Of a stretch of 64,000 nucleotides of DNA, positions 33,109 through 42,922 are shown in pieces; position 1 is the first letter of the stretch, and the number at the start of each line of letters is the position of its first letter. Below the pieces are notes generated by a model. That model saw nothing but the letters and a program-made list of their open reading frames with translations, ran no database searches and had not been told where the DNA came from. Both the position numbers and the translations under genes were made by a program. This stretch comes from Phaeosaccion multiseriatum (Eukaryota > Ochrophyta, other classes): positions 2,976,001-3,040,000 of the forward strand of contig OZ218950.1 of the NCBI GenBank assembly GCA_965112735.1, read 5' to 3'.

Positions 33109-33623
33109 GAGGAGGAGGAGGAGAAGCGGCAGACACCGTTTCATCAGTCCAAAGTCAGCCCACGGCCCCGGCAGACGAGGGGGGGGTGGTAGCGGAAGAA
33201 GCAGCAGTCGCGGTAGCAGGAGACACTGCTGGGGAAGCAGAGTCTGCACGTGACAACCCTATGAGTCTACCAGAGAATGCGAAGAAGTCCAGTAGGCCAA
33301 AGCCCAGCCGGAAAAGGGCGAAGGCAGCTAAGCAGTCTTCAGGAAAGTCCGCGCGGACTGCTGACCCCGACAGTGAGAGCAAGAGCAAGAGGAGGATGGC
33401 TGACCGCCATAGTGAGAGCAAGAGCAAGAGGACTGCTGACCCTGACAGTGGTAGCAAGAGCAAGAGGACTGATAACCCTGACAGTACTACCAAGAGCAAG
33501 AGGAGGACAAGCAGGACGGAGCGGGCAAAAAGAGAGCGAGACAGGGACAAGAAGGACGAAGCAGATCCCTCGCTTCCAACGGGAGAAAAAGGAGAACGAA
33601 ACAGGAAGGAAGCGGGGGGGTGA
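29130..33623 (+). CDS. Sfi1-like repeat protein, candidate centrin-binding
   Basis: Five exons, 29130-29977, 30165-30252, 30575-31069, 32113-32412 and 32712-33623, give 880 residues with consistent phases. Residues 1-~280 are Ser-rich and part of exon 1 (29152-29222) is a dispersed repeat. From residue ~395 helical repeats appear with the Sfi1-like spacing of Phe and Trp: 'SHFLAWARYSAASKKIRKTF', 'QACFSALRRHA', 'RACFVAIKGHA', 'TVFQAWKVWSHHEAEHR', 'AFRSWKMLTMAERHK' and 'VFFGWLRGIAVI'. Such repeats bind centrin in centrosome or basal-body proteins. The C-terminus has poly-Gly and ~25-Ala runs, then four DPDSxSKSKR-type basic repeats. The intron between exons 3 and 4 contains a ~750-bp pure (GGA)n tract. 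GTG at 29109 is also in frame, and ATG 29130 is preferred. Confidence 0.8.
31127..31875. repeat. ~750-bp perfect (AGG)n tract in an intron
   Basis: About 250 uninterrupted AGG units are displayed, wholly inside the intron between donor 31070 and acceptor 32112 of the Sfi1-like gene. The open frames it creates (poly-Arg, poly-Gly and poly-Glu on plus; poly-Pro and poly-Leu on minus) are artefacts. The sense strand is all purine. Confidence 0.95.
32413..32600. repeat. Purine-only microsatellite, GGGGA / GAGAG units
   Basis: This starts right after the donor of exon 32113-32412 of the Sfi1-like gene. AGGGG units pass into GAGAGGA units. It is a second polypurine intron tract in the same gene. 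Confidence 0.85.
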
Positions 33624-34516
33624 GCATCGTGTCTCGAATATGTCTCTTTCATGTAGAAGTAGTTAATTTGCTTGTCAAGCAAGTCTGCGCATTTAGGCCG
33701 CGTCGGGACGGCCCTTGTACGTGAGAGCAAATGTACCTATTGGTTGACATCGCTTAGATACACCATAAACGCAGACCATAAACGCGTTATGCAGCAGCGG
33801 ACCATCTTGACTTCCACCTATAGTCTCCAGGCAAACAGGCACTCCTTCCTCTCTCGTCTGAGCCACGGCTCAGGCCTATGGGGGGGGGGCGACAGGTCAC
33901 GCCGCAGCTCACCACACAGCTCGCCACGACAGCCCCACGCTGCTGAACCAGCCCGGAGGAGACCAAGGCCAGGGGAAGGTCGCGCTTTGCATAATCCTTC
34001 TCTCACAGACAGTCGCGTGGAGAAAGCCCTCTCCTGCTCAGGGCACACGGCGATGTCCCCTCGGGCAAGGGCCTTTCTCCTTCTTCAATACTCCGATGCG
34101 TTGACCACCGATCCTTTGCTGCCTAATCTTGCGTACCATACCCGACCCGAGTCCCAGTGGCTGGGGCAGTGAAGGCGCCAAGCGGAGAGATGGTTGTGCC
34201 CATAGCACCTCTGAGGCCACTTGAGGGGGAAATTCATACCTGCCACGTCGCCCTGCACCCCCTCCGACTAGCGCTGTGCGGTACTGTGGGCGAAAGCTAC
34301 TCTCTCGCCCGCCGCAATAATGGCCGGGGGCTGCAGCGAAGGGAAGACTGAGAGTGAGAGTCCAGCTTGCTTGACTGTGCAGCCCCCCCATAGGAGACGA
34401 TACGCCCCCCTTCCCCCGCTGTCTTGATGTGTCCTGTGAACTAGCGAGCGCCATTACAGCGCATCCCCTCTCTACCCCTCCGCCTTGGCGTCCTCACGAC
34501 TGCGCCCTCAACCTCC
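33624..34516. other. Convergent spacer
   Basis: 893 bp lie between the Sfi1-like stop (+) and the small plastid protein stop (-). Several open frames of 60-140 codons overlap on both strands without family motifs. I see no supported gene. Confidence 0.5.
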
Positions 34517-35073
34517 TTAGTCCTCCAAGGTGGTCCCGTACAGAATGGGAAACAGCTCCCTCTGCACCTGCCGGATGAAGGGATCGTGTCGATAGTGATC
34601 GGACATGGTCTCCTTCCACTCCTCCGGGGGGGTGTTCCTCAGAGTGATTATCAGCTCCTGCGTCTGCGCGTGGCAGCAGAGGTGCGAAGTGGGGGGGGAA
34701 GTGGGGGTGAAAAACGGCTTGATTGCACGACGAAAGGCGAGGGGCCTCCCTCGGCCTCTCCGACCCTCCCACTCACCCTGTAGTCCTGTAGCATTCCCCT
34801 GAGCTGCACGTCTCCCATGATTCTGTCCAGCGCCTCCTTGGACACCTGTCTCTCCCCTCTGCGCCCCTCCGGCACGTACTCTTCGCTCTCCCTGGGCTTG
34901 TCCCAAAGCACGCCTTGTGAGCCTCTGTGCGCTCCACCTCCAGTCCGCACACTTGCACGTGACTGCCCCTGCAGCTGAGCAGGTGCGTTGGGCGGAGGAG
35001 CCAGCAGGAAAGCCGACACCGACCGTCCAAAAAGGACTACAGCAGTTGCTGATGCCAAAGCTCCTCCCTTCAT
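34517..35073 (-). CDS. Small plastid-targeted protein of unknown function
   Basis: Two exons, 35073-34777 and 34663-34517, give 147 residues; an acceptor six bases further on (exon from 34657) is equally in frame. The leader 'ALASATAVVLFGRSVSAF' followed by LLAPPP is a clear signal peptide plus AF motif, the bipartite plastid leader of algae with red secondary plastids. The mature part is short, charged and helix-like: 'SKEALDRIMGDVQLRGMLQD' then 'TPPEEWKETMSDHYRHDPF' and ending 'FPILYGTTLED'. I do not recognise the family. It is divergent from the secreted protein at 35214, with 140 bp between start codons. Confidence 0.8.
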
Positions 35074-35213
35074 TGCTCCTCAGTCCTGTTTGTTGATGGG
35101 AATCGGGCCTGTGTTGCTTAAGACTGGGCCATTGACTTGTACGTTGAGCTTTTGCCGCGTGTCCGGAGAATTCATTCCATCTCCAGAAAGCGCCACTTAC
35201 ACAAGCACAAAGG
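35074..35213. promoter_or_regulatory. 140-bp divergent promoter region
   Basis: Start codons at 35073 (-) and 35214 (+) face away from each other with only 140 bp between, so the two genes probably share control sequence. No motif is assigned. Confidence 0.5.
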
Positions 35214-36436
35214 ATGAATCGTCTTACGCTACTCGCTTTGGGGTCCATGTTGAGTCTCGCGGCTGCTGGCGGGTTTTGGTCGGAGCTGGAGGAGGCAGAG
35301 GGGGGACAAGAGGAGCACCCAGCCAGGTTGCCGCCCGCGCTCCCATTCGCTCCTGGGCAGCCAGAGGCGTGGCCAGACTCCTTCTTCGCCAGCGAGCTCA
35401 GGTACGTTCCCTGCCGCGCTCTTCCTTGTTCCTCTCCTTCGCTTCTTTCCACACAAATCCTTCTTTTTTTTCCCCTTCCCCCCTTTCCCCTTTATCTTCC
35501 CTTCTCCTTCTCTCCATGCCTCACCCTACCCCTTCTCCGTCTGCCTTCTTCTCTCTCTCCTTCTCCCCCTCCCTCTTCCCTAGGAATGGGAGCACTCCGG
35601 CCGGAGAGAGCACAGGACCACCGCAGCAAATCCTCAAATATTACGACGCTCCGCGCTTGAGCATGCTGCAAGAGTGCAGCAGGGAGGGAGTCACATCCAG
35701 CTTTCTCATTCGTGGGACCGATAGCTGGGTGTTCAATGAGCAAAACCAGGCATGCGAGTACCTTCAGCTACCCGTCGGTATCGTCACCCAGGACTGGTTT
35801 GTGGGAGGCGCCTACGAAGGCACACAGGTGGTGAACAGCGTCCTATCGAACAAGTGGGTCACTCAAGATCACGAGTACTACGAAACAGTGGAGCATCCCA
35901 AGCGGCCGACACGCGTTGTCACCCCCCTTGACCAAAAGGTGAGACTGTCCTGCAGCTTCTCGGGCTGATGCCCTGAGTCTTCTTCCTTCCTGTCAGTCCC
36001 ACTCATTGTCCATCTGCTTTGACCCATCACTCAGGGCAACAAGAACCAGGAGGATTATGGCGTGTTCCAACCAATGTCATTCGAGGACAACTTTTTTGAG
36101 GTGCCCGCATACTGCCCCAGCGCTCAGGAGCAGGGGGAAGCGAGGATCAGCAGCAGCAGCGGTGGCGACACCTCAGGCGGGGCCCTCCTGGAGAGGCTTT
36201 GGGCTGGCTCATGTCCGAATCGCTATCTCCCGACGACAAGTACTCGATCACGACCTCTTCCTCCTCCTCGCCGTCTTACGACCGCTCTTCCTCCTCCTCC
36301 TTCTCCTCCTACTCTTCGTCAAGCCCGCGAGGAGGGGCTTGGGCTTGGGAGGACGAGATTCTCGCCGACCCGAAGGAGTGCTTTCTCCCCGTGTCCGCCC
36401 CCACCCAGCCCCCCGCAGAGGGAGCATTCTTGGTAG
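35214..36436 (+). CDS. Secreted At4g14100-like protein
   Basis: Three exons, 35214-35401, 35584-35938 and 36035-36436, give 314 residues. The signal peptide is 'MNRLTLLALGSMLSLAAAGG'. The body resembles the plant At4g14100-like family of unknown function: 'DSWVFNEQNQACEYLQLPVG' (variant of the W.Y.....C.....VGIL block), 'DWFVGGAYEGTQVVNSVLSN' and the closing 'NFFEVPAYC'. The protein probably acts in the secretory pathway or outside the cell, and no activity is known. The end is ambiguous. The frame used turns Pro/Arg-rich after residue ~235, while the +2 frame reads through a more natural acidic, Ser-rich tail (SPDDKYSITT ... WAWEDEILADPKECFLPV) to a stop at 36447. An unseen small intron or a frameshift may join them. 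Confidence 0.75.
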
Positions 36437-36447
36437 CAGCAGAGTAG

Positions 36448-36793
36448 CAACCGTCAACTCCGTTCGGCCGTGAAAGGCACCCACACACACACACACACAG
36501 TGTACATAGCTTATGTTTATACAGCGGGATTAAAGAACGAAGGCCTAAGACTGACGTGCCGTTGCTTGTTCTCGCTCTGAGGAAGGGTGAGTAGGCAGAG
36601 AAGCATGCGTTCTGAGAAAGAGCCACCTTAGTGTAAATAAAATGCACCAATCCAGTAGCATCGCGGGTTTCGGCTCGCGCTTCCCATCGCTCCTCGCCTG
36701 AGCGAGGTGTAGGTGGCTCAAGCTCAGCCATCGCCTCGCCGTGTCTCCTTGCCAGCTCCTGGGTCTATTCCACCTCCCATTGCTGCTGCCGTA
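36448..36793. other. Spacer
   Basis: 346 bp follow the secreted-protein gene. A short (CA)n lies at 36482-36500. No gene is supported here. Confidence 0.5.
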
Positions 36794-37313
36794 TCACCAA
36801 CTGTTGCTGCTCCTCTTCCTTGCCATGCGTCGCTCTCGTCGCAGCCAAGCTGCGCTCCTCGTCCGCGCTACCGCCTCTCCCCGCGACCCCTTCCCCCTCC
36901 CCCCCGCCCACCCCTTCCGCCCCTCCCTCCTCCCATCTTGCTGAAGCCTCGCACTGCGCCCTCCACATCTCCCCTCTCGGTCCCCTCCCATTCCCTTTCG
37001 CTTCCTGCCCCTCGCTCCACCCCCCCTCTTCTCAATCTCCATCTCCTTCATCTCTCTTGTGGCGATTCGCTGAGCCTCGTTGACGCGCTCAAGCAGCACA
37101 AGCACAGCGTCCTCATCGGTCTCAAGGGCAGGCAGCTTACGACCGATGAGACCCTGGGGAGGACAAGTGATTCTCAAAGGCCGTGTGTGTCAAGGGTGCA
37201 GGAAGAAGACTGTTTGCAGAGCAGTCACGCGGCCGCCAAGTCGCAGCTGGTGTGGATAGCTCACCTCGCCGCCGAACTTGTTGAGCGCTGCGAGGCCCTT
37301 CTCGAGAGGAGAG
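36794..37313 (-). CDS. Unresolved gene fragment, coiled-coil
   Basis: Two joined segments look coding. One ends 'KGLAALNKFGGE' at the donor 37264. The other begins 'GLIGRKLPALETDEDAVLVL' after a CAG acceptor near 37158 and continues as 'LERVNEAQRIATREMKEMEI', a helical charged stretch, before sinking into Gly/Arg-rich low complexity to a stop at 36794. The join is phase 0. No start codon is visible, so at least one 5' exon is missing from this model. Family unknown. Confidence 0.35.
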
Positions 37314-37908
37314 CATAAAATGGCACAAGTACAGGATCCGTCAAACCCATGCTTTCTTCCCCTCCTGCTCGTCTTTACGCACCGAGCGGTACACTCGCCG
37401 GGATGCCACTGCTGCTGTACCACCAACTGCTGCCTCTACTACTGCTCCTGCCGCCGCCGCTGCTGCTCTCTCTCTGATATCCGAGGCATTCGTCGGCCCC
37501 ATCTCTGACCCCTGCCTCTGCCAGGAGCCCCCACGGCAGTATGCGGTGGGCAGGGGCAGGGGGGCAGGCACTGACCGCACGGGAAAGGGCATCGGTGGCC
37601 CACCTTCAGCTAGGTAACGATACCGTCAAGCGTCAAGCGAGACACGTACGGGGTCGAAACAGTTCCCTATCCACCCTTAGCACCCGACGATGAGCTTCTT
37701 CCCAGAAACTCAGTGGTCTTTTCTGTCTTCAGCGCCGGAGTGAGTAAGAGCGAGGTCCAGCCCCAAGCTGCTCGGAAAGAGTGGCTGCAGCCAAGCGTAC
37801 GAGCCACTTCCCATCGCTACGCACATACCCTCACATGTACTTTGCTGCTCGCTGTACTCTACTCATCCAAATGCGCGCACCGCGGACCGAGTGTATATAG
37901 GGAGAGGC
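37314..37908. other. Spacer with unassigned sequence
   Basis: Nothing here supports a full gene. Missing 5' exons of the fragment at 36794-37313 may lie in it, as may the 3' UTR of the methyltransferase. Confidence 0.4.
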
Positions 37909-38664
37909 TCAGTCCGAGGCGACCGTCCTGGCCAGGAAGCAGTTCATGGGCCGCCCGTCGGGCAGCCTCGTGACGGTGTCGACAAGCACCTCCCAGCCGC
38001 GCGAAGGGCCGAACCTCTCACGCAGCTCTCCCACTTTCAGCACCTGAACGAGTGCGAGAGGGGAATGCGAACAGTGCATTGGTCAGGCAGGCAGGCAGAG
38101 AGAGAGAGAGAGGCGCACACACGTTGACTTTCATTCATTTTACTTCACGTATTCATTCCAGTAAGAGGCCTTTGAAAGTAAGTGTGTGTACTGTATGCAT
38201 GGGCCCGAGGCTCCAACGCCGAGCAAGCGGTGTTCAGAGAGGAGAGAGAGCTCCCCCCACTCACTCGGGCCCCCCTCATTCACTCAGTCACTTAGTCTCT
38301 CAGTCACTCATTCACTCATTCACTCAGTCACTCAGTCACTCAGTCACTCCCTGCCTCCCTCCCTCACCATCTTCATGTTTTTGGGGCTGTGGTGCGGCCA
38401 AGGCTCGCCCTGCTCCTCTTCTTGAAAAGTGTAGTGAAGTAGATACCCACCTAATTAAGAGAGGAGGGCGCGGGGCACGGCAGCACAGCGGTCGTGAGGG
38501 AGGAGGAGAAAAAATACGACGTACACACACACATGCGCACGTACCTGGCTTTCTGACGAGGCTCTCCAGCGTGTCAAAGGAGGCCCTGTTGAGATAACGC
38601 ACCACCATCACCAAGGCGAACACAGGGGGCTCTTCCTCGCGTTGGCTCCCCTCCTCCTGCTCGC

Positions 38665-38701
<37 letters not shown>

Positions 38702-38962
38702 CGAGATGCCGAGTGTCCGGACGCCCCTCCCGTGCTCTGCGGCTAGCTGCAAGGTGCCGCTGGGGGTGACCTTCCCCTGCCACGTCTGTGATGGGAGACA
38801 AGCGAGGACAAGCGAGAAGGTTAGGCGCTGAAAAGTTTGGAATCAGCCGGAGGAGAATTGTGTCGGCATGAGGGAAGGGGGGGGGGGGGGAGTTTCAGCA
38901 GGTGCTTCGACATTCTGTTGGCCTCCCCCTTCCAGCTCTCCCTCTACCTCTTCCTCCCTCCC

Positions 38963-39003
<41 letters not shown>

Positions 39004-40391
39004 TACACACACACATACACACACACATACGCCCTTCTCCCTCCATCTCTCGTCGACATTCACGACTGTCCTCCTCTTTCTCCTCACCTCAACCCTCTCC
39101 TTCACGCCTGCTCTCTCCGCGAGGCGCCGAGTGCGGTCCAACACGCGTGACCAGCAGTCCACCCCCGTCACCGTCCAGCCGCGACAAGCCAGGTAGGCCA
39201 CGTCCCTCCCGCTACGGGAGCGCGAGGGGGAGCAAGAGGGGGTAGTGGGGAAGCAGCAAGTGGGGCGGCGCGGAGATGGTCTGGCCCGTCAATGGTCTGT
39301 GCCACACAAAGCGTCGGAGTCACACATGGAGCCGAGCTCTTCCGATGTTCCCTTTACGGAGCTTTGCTGGACCCTTGCCCTGCTGTCCCTGCTACTCTCC
39401 TCGCCCCCTCCCAAGAACCTTCTGCCGCCCCGTCAGAAGGGCGACTTTTCATGACCCGCTCCCACGCGTCTCTCTCCTGTTTCTCTCACCTTCCGCAGCC
39501 CACGTCGAGACAGGTCAGGGGGGTCTGCCGCGCCTTGAGTCTATACTGCTGAGTGGGGTGCTCTTCCTCCACCTCCTGCTCTCCCTCCCTCGCAGTCGCC
39601 AGCAGCACCTCCTCCAGCCCGCTCACGATGCGCGCCAGAAAGGGGCACGGCTCGAAAAACAGACCTTCGCGACGCTCCTGGGGTGACACCGCCCCGGATA
39701 TCAGCAGTCCCTGCTCGTCAGCCGCCTGCCACAGCTCGGGGGTATCCAGAAGGAGCAAGTTTCCTGCGTATGGGGCACACGAGCAGGGGACGGAGGAGAG
39801 TGTGGGGACGAGAGGTTAGTCGAGCACCACCCAGAGATTCACAGAGCGTGACCATTCTCGTGCATGAACAAAGGGAGCAACGTGCCTGCAGCATCTGGCC
39901 TGGCCAATAGAAGCTTCGCGTACAGGGCCCTCCATTCCCTCCTGGGCAGCAGCAACACAAAGGGCTGCTTCTTATCCGGCAGTGAGAACCACCAGTCCTC
40001 TGTCCATAGAATTTCGGCCGGTATGCCGCAGGATCCCACCAGCCGACGTTGAACAAAGTCGACATCACTGGGTTGGAGTTTGCGCACGAGAAATGAAAAG
40101 GACACAAAAAAGCAGGAAGGGTGCTTAGCTCCCAAAGGCTCGTGAGGCATCTCGAAGGACCCTGCCCAGGCTGTGTAAGAAAGTGTGAGAGAAGCCCCAC
40201 CTTCGTAGATCAACGACGGGAACGCGCTGTGCGCTCGGCAGCCCTTGAGGATCCTTTTGCTGCACCTCACTCCACCCTTTCAAAATCCTCCTGGATGCTT
40301 GCAGTCTCGCTTGCTTCGCCCTTTTCCAGGTAACAACCAGTAGCGCTCCCGTTGCTGCAAGTGCCGCAGCAAGAGCCCTGCTCGGGGCCAT
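37909..40391 (-). CDS. Rhodanese-like plus SAM-methyltransferase fusion
   Basis: Seven exons, 40391-40201, 40067-39853, 39763-39490, 39211-39088, 38785-38545, 38450-38368 and 38043-37909, give 420 residues with every phase matching. A hydrophobic N-terminal segment (MAPSRALAAALAATGALLVV) may be a membrane anchor or leader. Residues ~55-145 resemble a rhodanese domain ('RVPVVDLRSDVDF', 'GSCGIPAE', 'KQPFVLLLPR', 'GNLLLLDTPELW'). No Cys lies in the active-site loop, so sulfur transfer is unlikely. The methyltransferase follows: 'LFFEPCPFLARIV', SAM motif I 'CLDVGCGSGRDVAYLACRGW', 'VTGVDCWSRVLDRTRRLAER', 'VMVVRYLNR' and 'GGYLLHYTFQE'. A Q11 run interrupts it. The type is TehB-like; the substrate is unknown. 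It is divergent from the dehydrogenase, with 124 bp between starts. Confidence 0.88.
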
Positions 40392-40515
40392 GTTTGATAT
40401 TTCTCGAATGAAGAATCGCCAAATCTGTGAGTCAGAGAACCAACTGCTTTGCTTTGGTGGTCGCTCGTAAGTCAAGAGATTTTCATTCCCGGCCCTTCTC
40501 CCTCCTCTTCTTCCG
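40392..40515. promoter_or_regulatory. 124-bp divergent promoter region
   Basis: The start codons of the methyltransferase (40391, -) and the dehydrogenase (40516, +) are 124 bp apart and divergent. The short distance suggests a shared promoter. Confidence 0.5.
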
Positions 40516-42039
40516 ATGGGGAGCTTAGGAAAGCTGGGGGGCCGATTGGGCTTTGTGGGATTGGGGGCTATGGGAAGTGGCATGGTGCGGCAACTTGCGC
40601 AGAAGGGGTTTCCTCTCAGCGTGTTCGACAAGAAGGGCAAATCCCTTGAACCTCCTGCTGCTGGGCAAGTCAGCCTCACTGCCTCTCCATCTGCACTCAT
40701 GGAGGCAAGCGACATCGTCTTCCTGTCTCTTCCCAGTGAGGCTATCAGCCGCGAGGTTGTATTCGGGCCGGACGGCCTCGTGCAAGGGCTGAAGGGCAGA
40801 GGAGGAAGAGCAGGAGGAGGAGGAGGAGGAGGAGGAGGAGGAGGGGGAGGGGGAGAAGACCAAGGAGTTGGCTCCCCCGCTTGGAGCAAAGTCATTGTTG
40901 ACCTCGGGACTTGCAGCCCAGCGAGCTCTGTGGAGCTCCGCGATGGCCTCTCCCCTCATGGGGTGGCTTTCCTAGACGCGCCCGTCTCCGGCGGGCCGGG
41001 TGGTGCATCGTCGGGTCAACTAAGCATCATGGTAGGCGGAGACAAAGAGCATTTTCAAGAGTGCCTACCTGCTTTCCAGGCGATGGGGTCGCACATTTCC
41101 CTCATGGGACCCACCGGGTGAGTGAGTCAAGAGCTTGAGGAGTCATTCGTCGGGAGGGGGGGAGGGCTGATCTCTTTGAAAAGAGAGTCGTAAGACATGA
41201 AAATCAAATTCTCTTGACGTCCTGCATGGGCTGAACACTTTCACTTTCTTCCACAGCGCCTCAGTGGCTGCCACAAGTAGACCCACCCGTTTCACCTCCG
41301 TTCCTACTGCCCCTACTCCTACTCCTACTGCTGCTACTGCTCCTGCGCTAGGGCTGGCTGTGCTGCAAAGCTCGTGAACCAGATGCTAGTGATTGTGCAG
41401 ACTGTGGCGGCGTGCGAGGCCTATACCTTGGCCCGCTCGCTCGGGGTGAGCGACACGCGGAAGCTGCTGGACCTCCTCAGCGTGTCTTGGGGCCACTCCA
41501 CGATGCTCTCCAAGAACCTCGAGGATCTCATTCGGGCAGAAGAAGAGGGCGATGAGGTACGTACGGGAGGAAAGGAAAGAAGCAAGGAAGAGGAATCAGA
41601 TAGGGTGGTACCAGTCTAGCGAAAGCGTGTCCCTGCCTGTCTTGATGGCCCACTCCCAATATTTGCCAGCTTCCCATCTCATTGAGGTGGGGGGAGGGGG
41701 GTGTGAGCCAAGTGCCATCTTCCGCAAGCTTCGTCTGTTCTTCGCCCCATCTCCTTTACCCCAAAAATGAAGGTACACGTGAGTTTGGCCGACCCCCCCC
41801 TACCCAACGAATACACGCTGCTTTCCTTGCCCTCACAGGCGCTGGAGAAGTCACTCGCCCCCATCAGAAACCTCAAGAAGGATCTGGAGCTCATTCGAGC
41901 AACAGTGGAGAGCGTAGGGTTGAAGCTTCCCCTCCTGCCCGCTGCGGGGAGGGTGTTTGACACGGCCATGCTGAAAGGGTTTGGGGAGGCAGACTTTGCG
42001 ATTGTTACCAAGTGCTTGCACGACGCGGGCCTCAACTGA
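40516..42039 (+). CDS. 3-hydroxyisobutyrate dehydrogenase-family enzyme
   Basis: Three exons, 40516-41117, 41352-41556 and 41839-42039, give 335 residues with consistent phases. The Rossmann motif 'GFVGLGAMGSGMVRQLAQKG' opens the protein, the substrate-binding block is 'DAPVSGGPGGASSG', and the catalytic region 'GPTGAGCAAKLVNQML' holds the conserved Lys. The C-terminal helical domain ends 'DFAIVTKCLHDAGLN'. Members oxidise beta-hydroxyacids with NAD(P)+; 3-hydroxyisobutyrate (valine breakdown), tartronate semialdehyde and related acids are all possible. A Gly-rich insert (residues ~95-114, coded by GGA repeats) lies in the Rossmann domain between the 'VFLSLPSE' and 'VIVDLGTCSP' strands. No clear organelle leader is seen. 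Confidence 0.92.
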
Positions 42040-42068
42040 GCGAGGGACGGAGGGACAAGAGCCTTGAT

Positions 42069-42118
<50 letters not shown>

Positions 42119-42922
42119 AGGGCGGGGGGGGGGGGCACTGAAGCACCGGCCCTTATTCTCGAAGGGCTTCCTTCGAAAAGGGGCACACCCAGTGGCGGCT
42201 GGACTTAGCAGAGGAGGAGAGGCAGCACTGTTTGTTGGTGGTCGACACATCGAAAGCGGGTGAAAGTGTGGCGTTTGGCAGGGCCTGTTATCTCTCGACG
42301 ACCCGCCCCGCAGCAGGAGAACCGTGGTGTTTACGGTGAAGCGATGCAGAGCTGTGTGGCGTGCCCCCAAAGCCCCACATAGCACAACTACGGACGATGG
42401 ATGCCCCTCCCCTCGCCCCTGGAGAGTGAGCGGAACACAGAGTGTGGAGCGTCCGCCCCTCCCCCCCCCTCCGCTCTCAGGACCCAAGTCATCGGGCCGA
42501 CGCGTCAACACTCGACTGCTCTGACATGTATGCCCAGAGAGAGGGAGAGAGAGGGAGACGATGCACGCAATGAGAGAAACGAACAAGTCGGAGTACGGTT
42601 ACGATCGAGCCTATTCTCTCTTAACCGTTCGGCTGGAGACGATGGACCCTTCTCACTCCTCTTGCAGTGTGATCATGTGCAGCGCAAACACTGTCCTTCT
42701 GGAGGAGTGTGGGAGGTAGCCGCTGCGCTGAGGAGTATCAGGATAGGCAGAAGGCAGAGGTGGTAAGTCACAGCTGTTTCTTGGTACATGCAGGAAGTGG
42801 CATGATTAGGCCTGGTTTGCCACCCTAAACAAACACCATTTTATATATATAAAAATCAAAACTACCACATTGTTCTTACGTAATAAAAGTAATGCAATCT
42901 CTTCTTTTCCTTGTGCATCGAC
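42040..42922. other. Convergent spacer
   Basis: A (GA)n run lies at 42070-42120, just after the dehydrogenase stop. Near 42840 there is a short AT-rich block (TTTTATATATATAAAAAT). No gene is supported between the two stop codons. Confidence 0.55.

Noticed and set aside
33672-34454. Several 60-166-codon ORFs on both strands
   Set aside because: They overlap one another, lack splice-supported neighbours and show no recognisable motif. Treated as chance frames in a GC-rich spacer.
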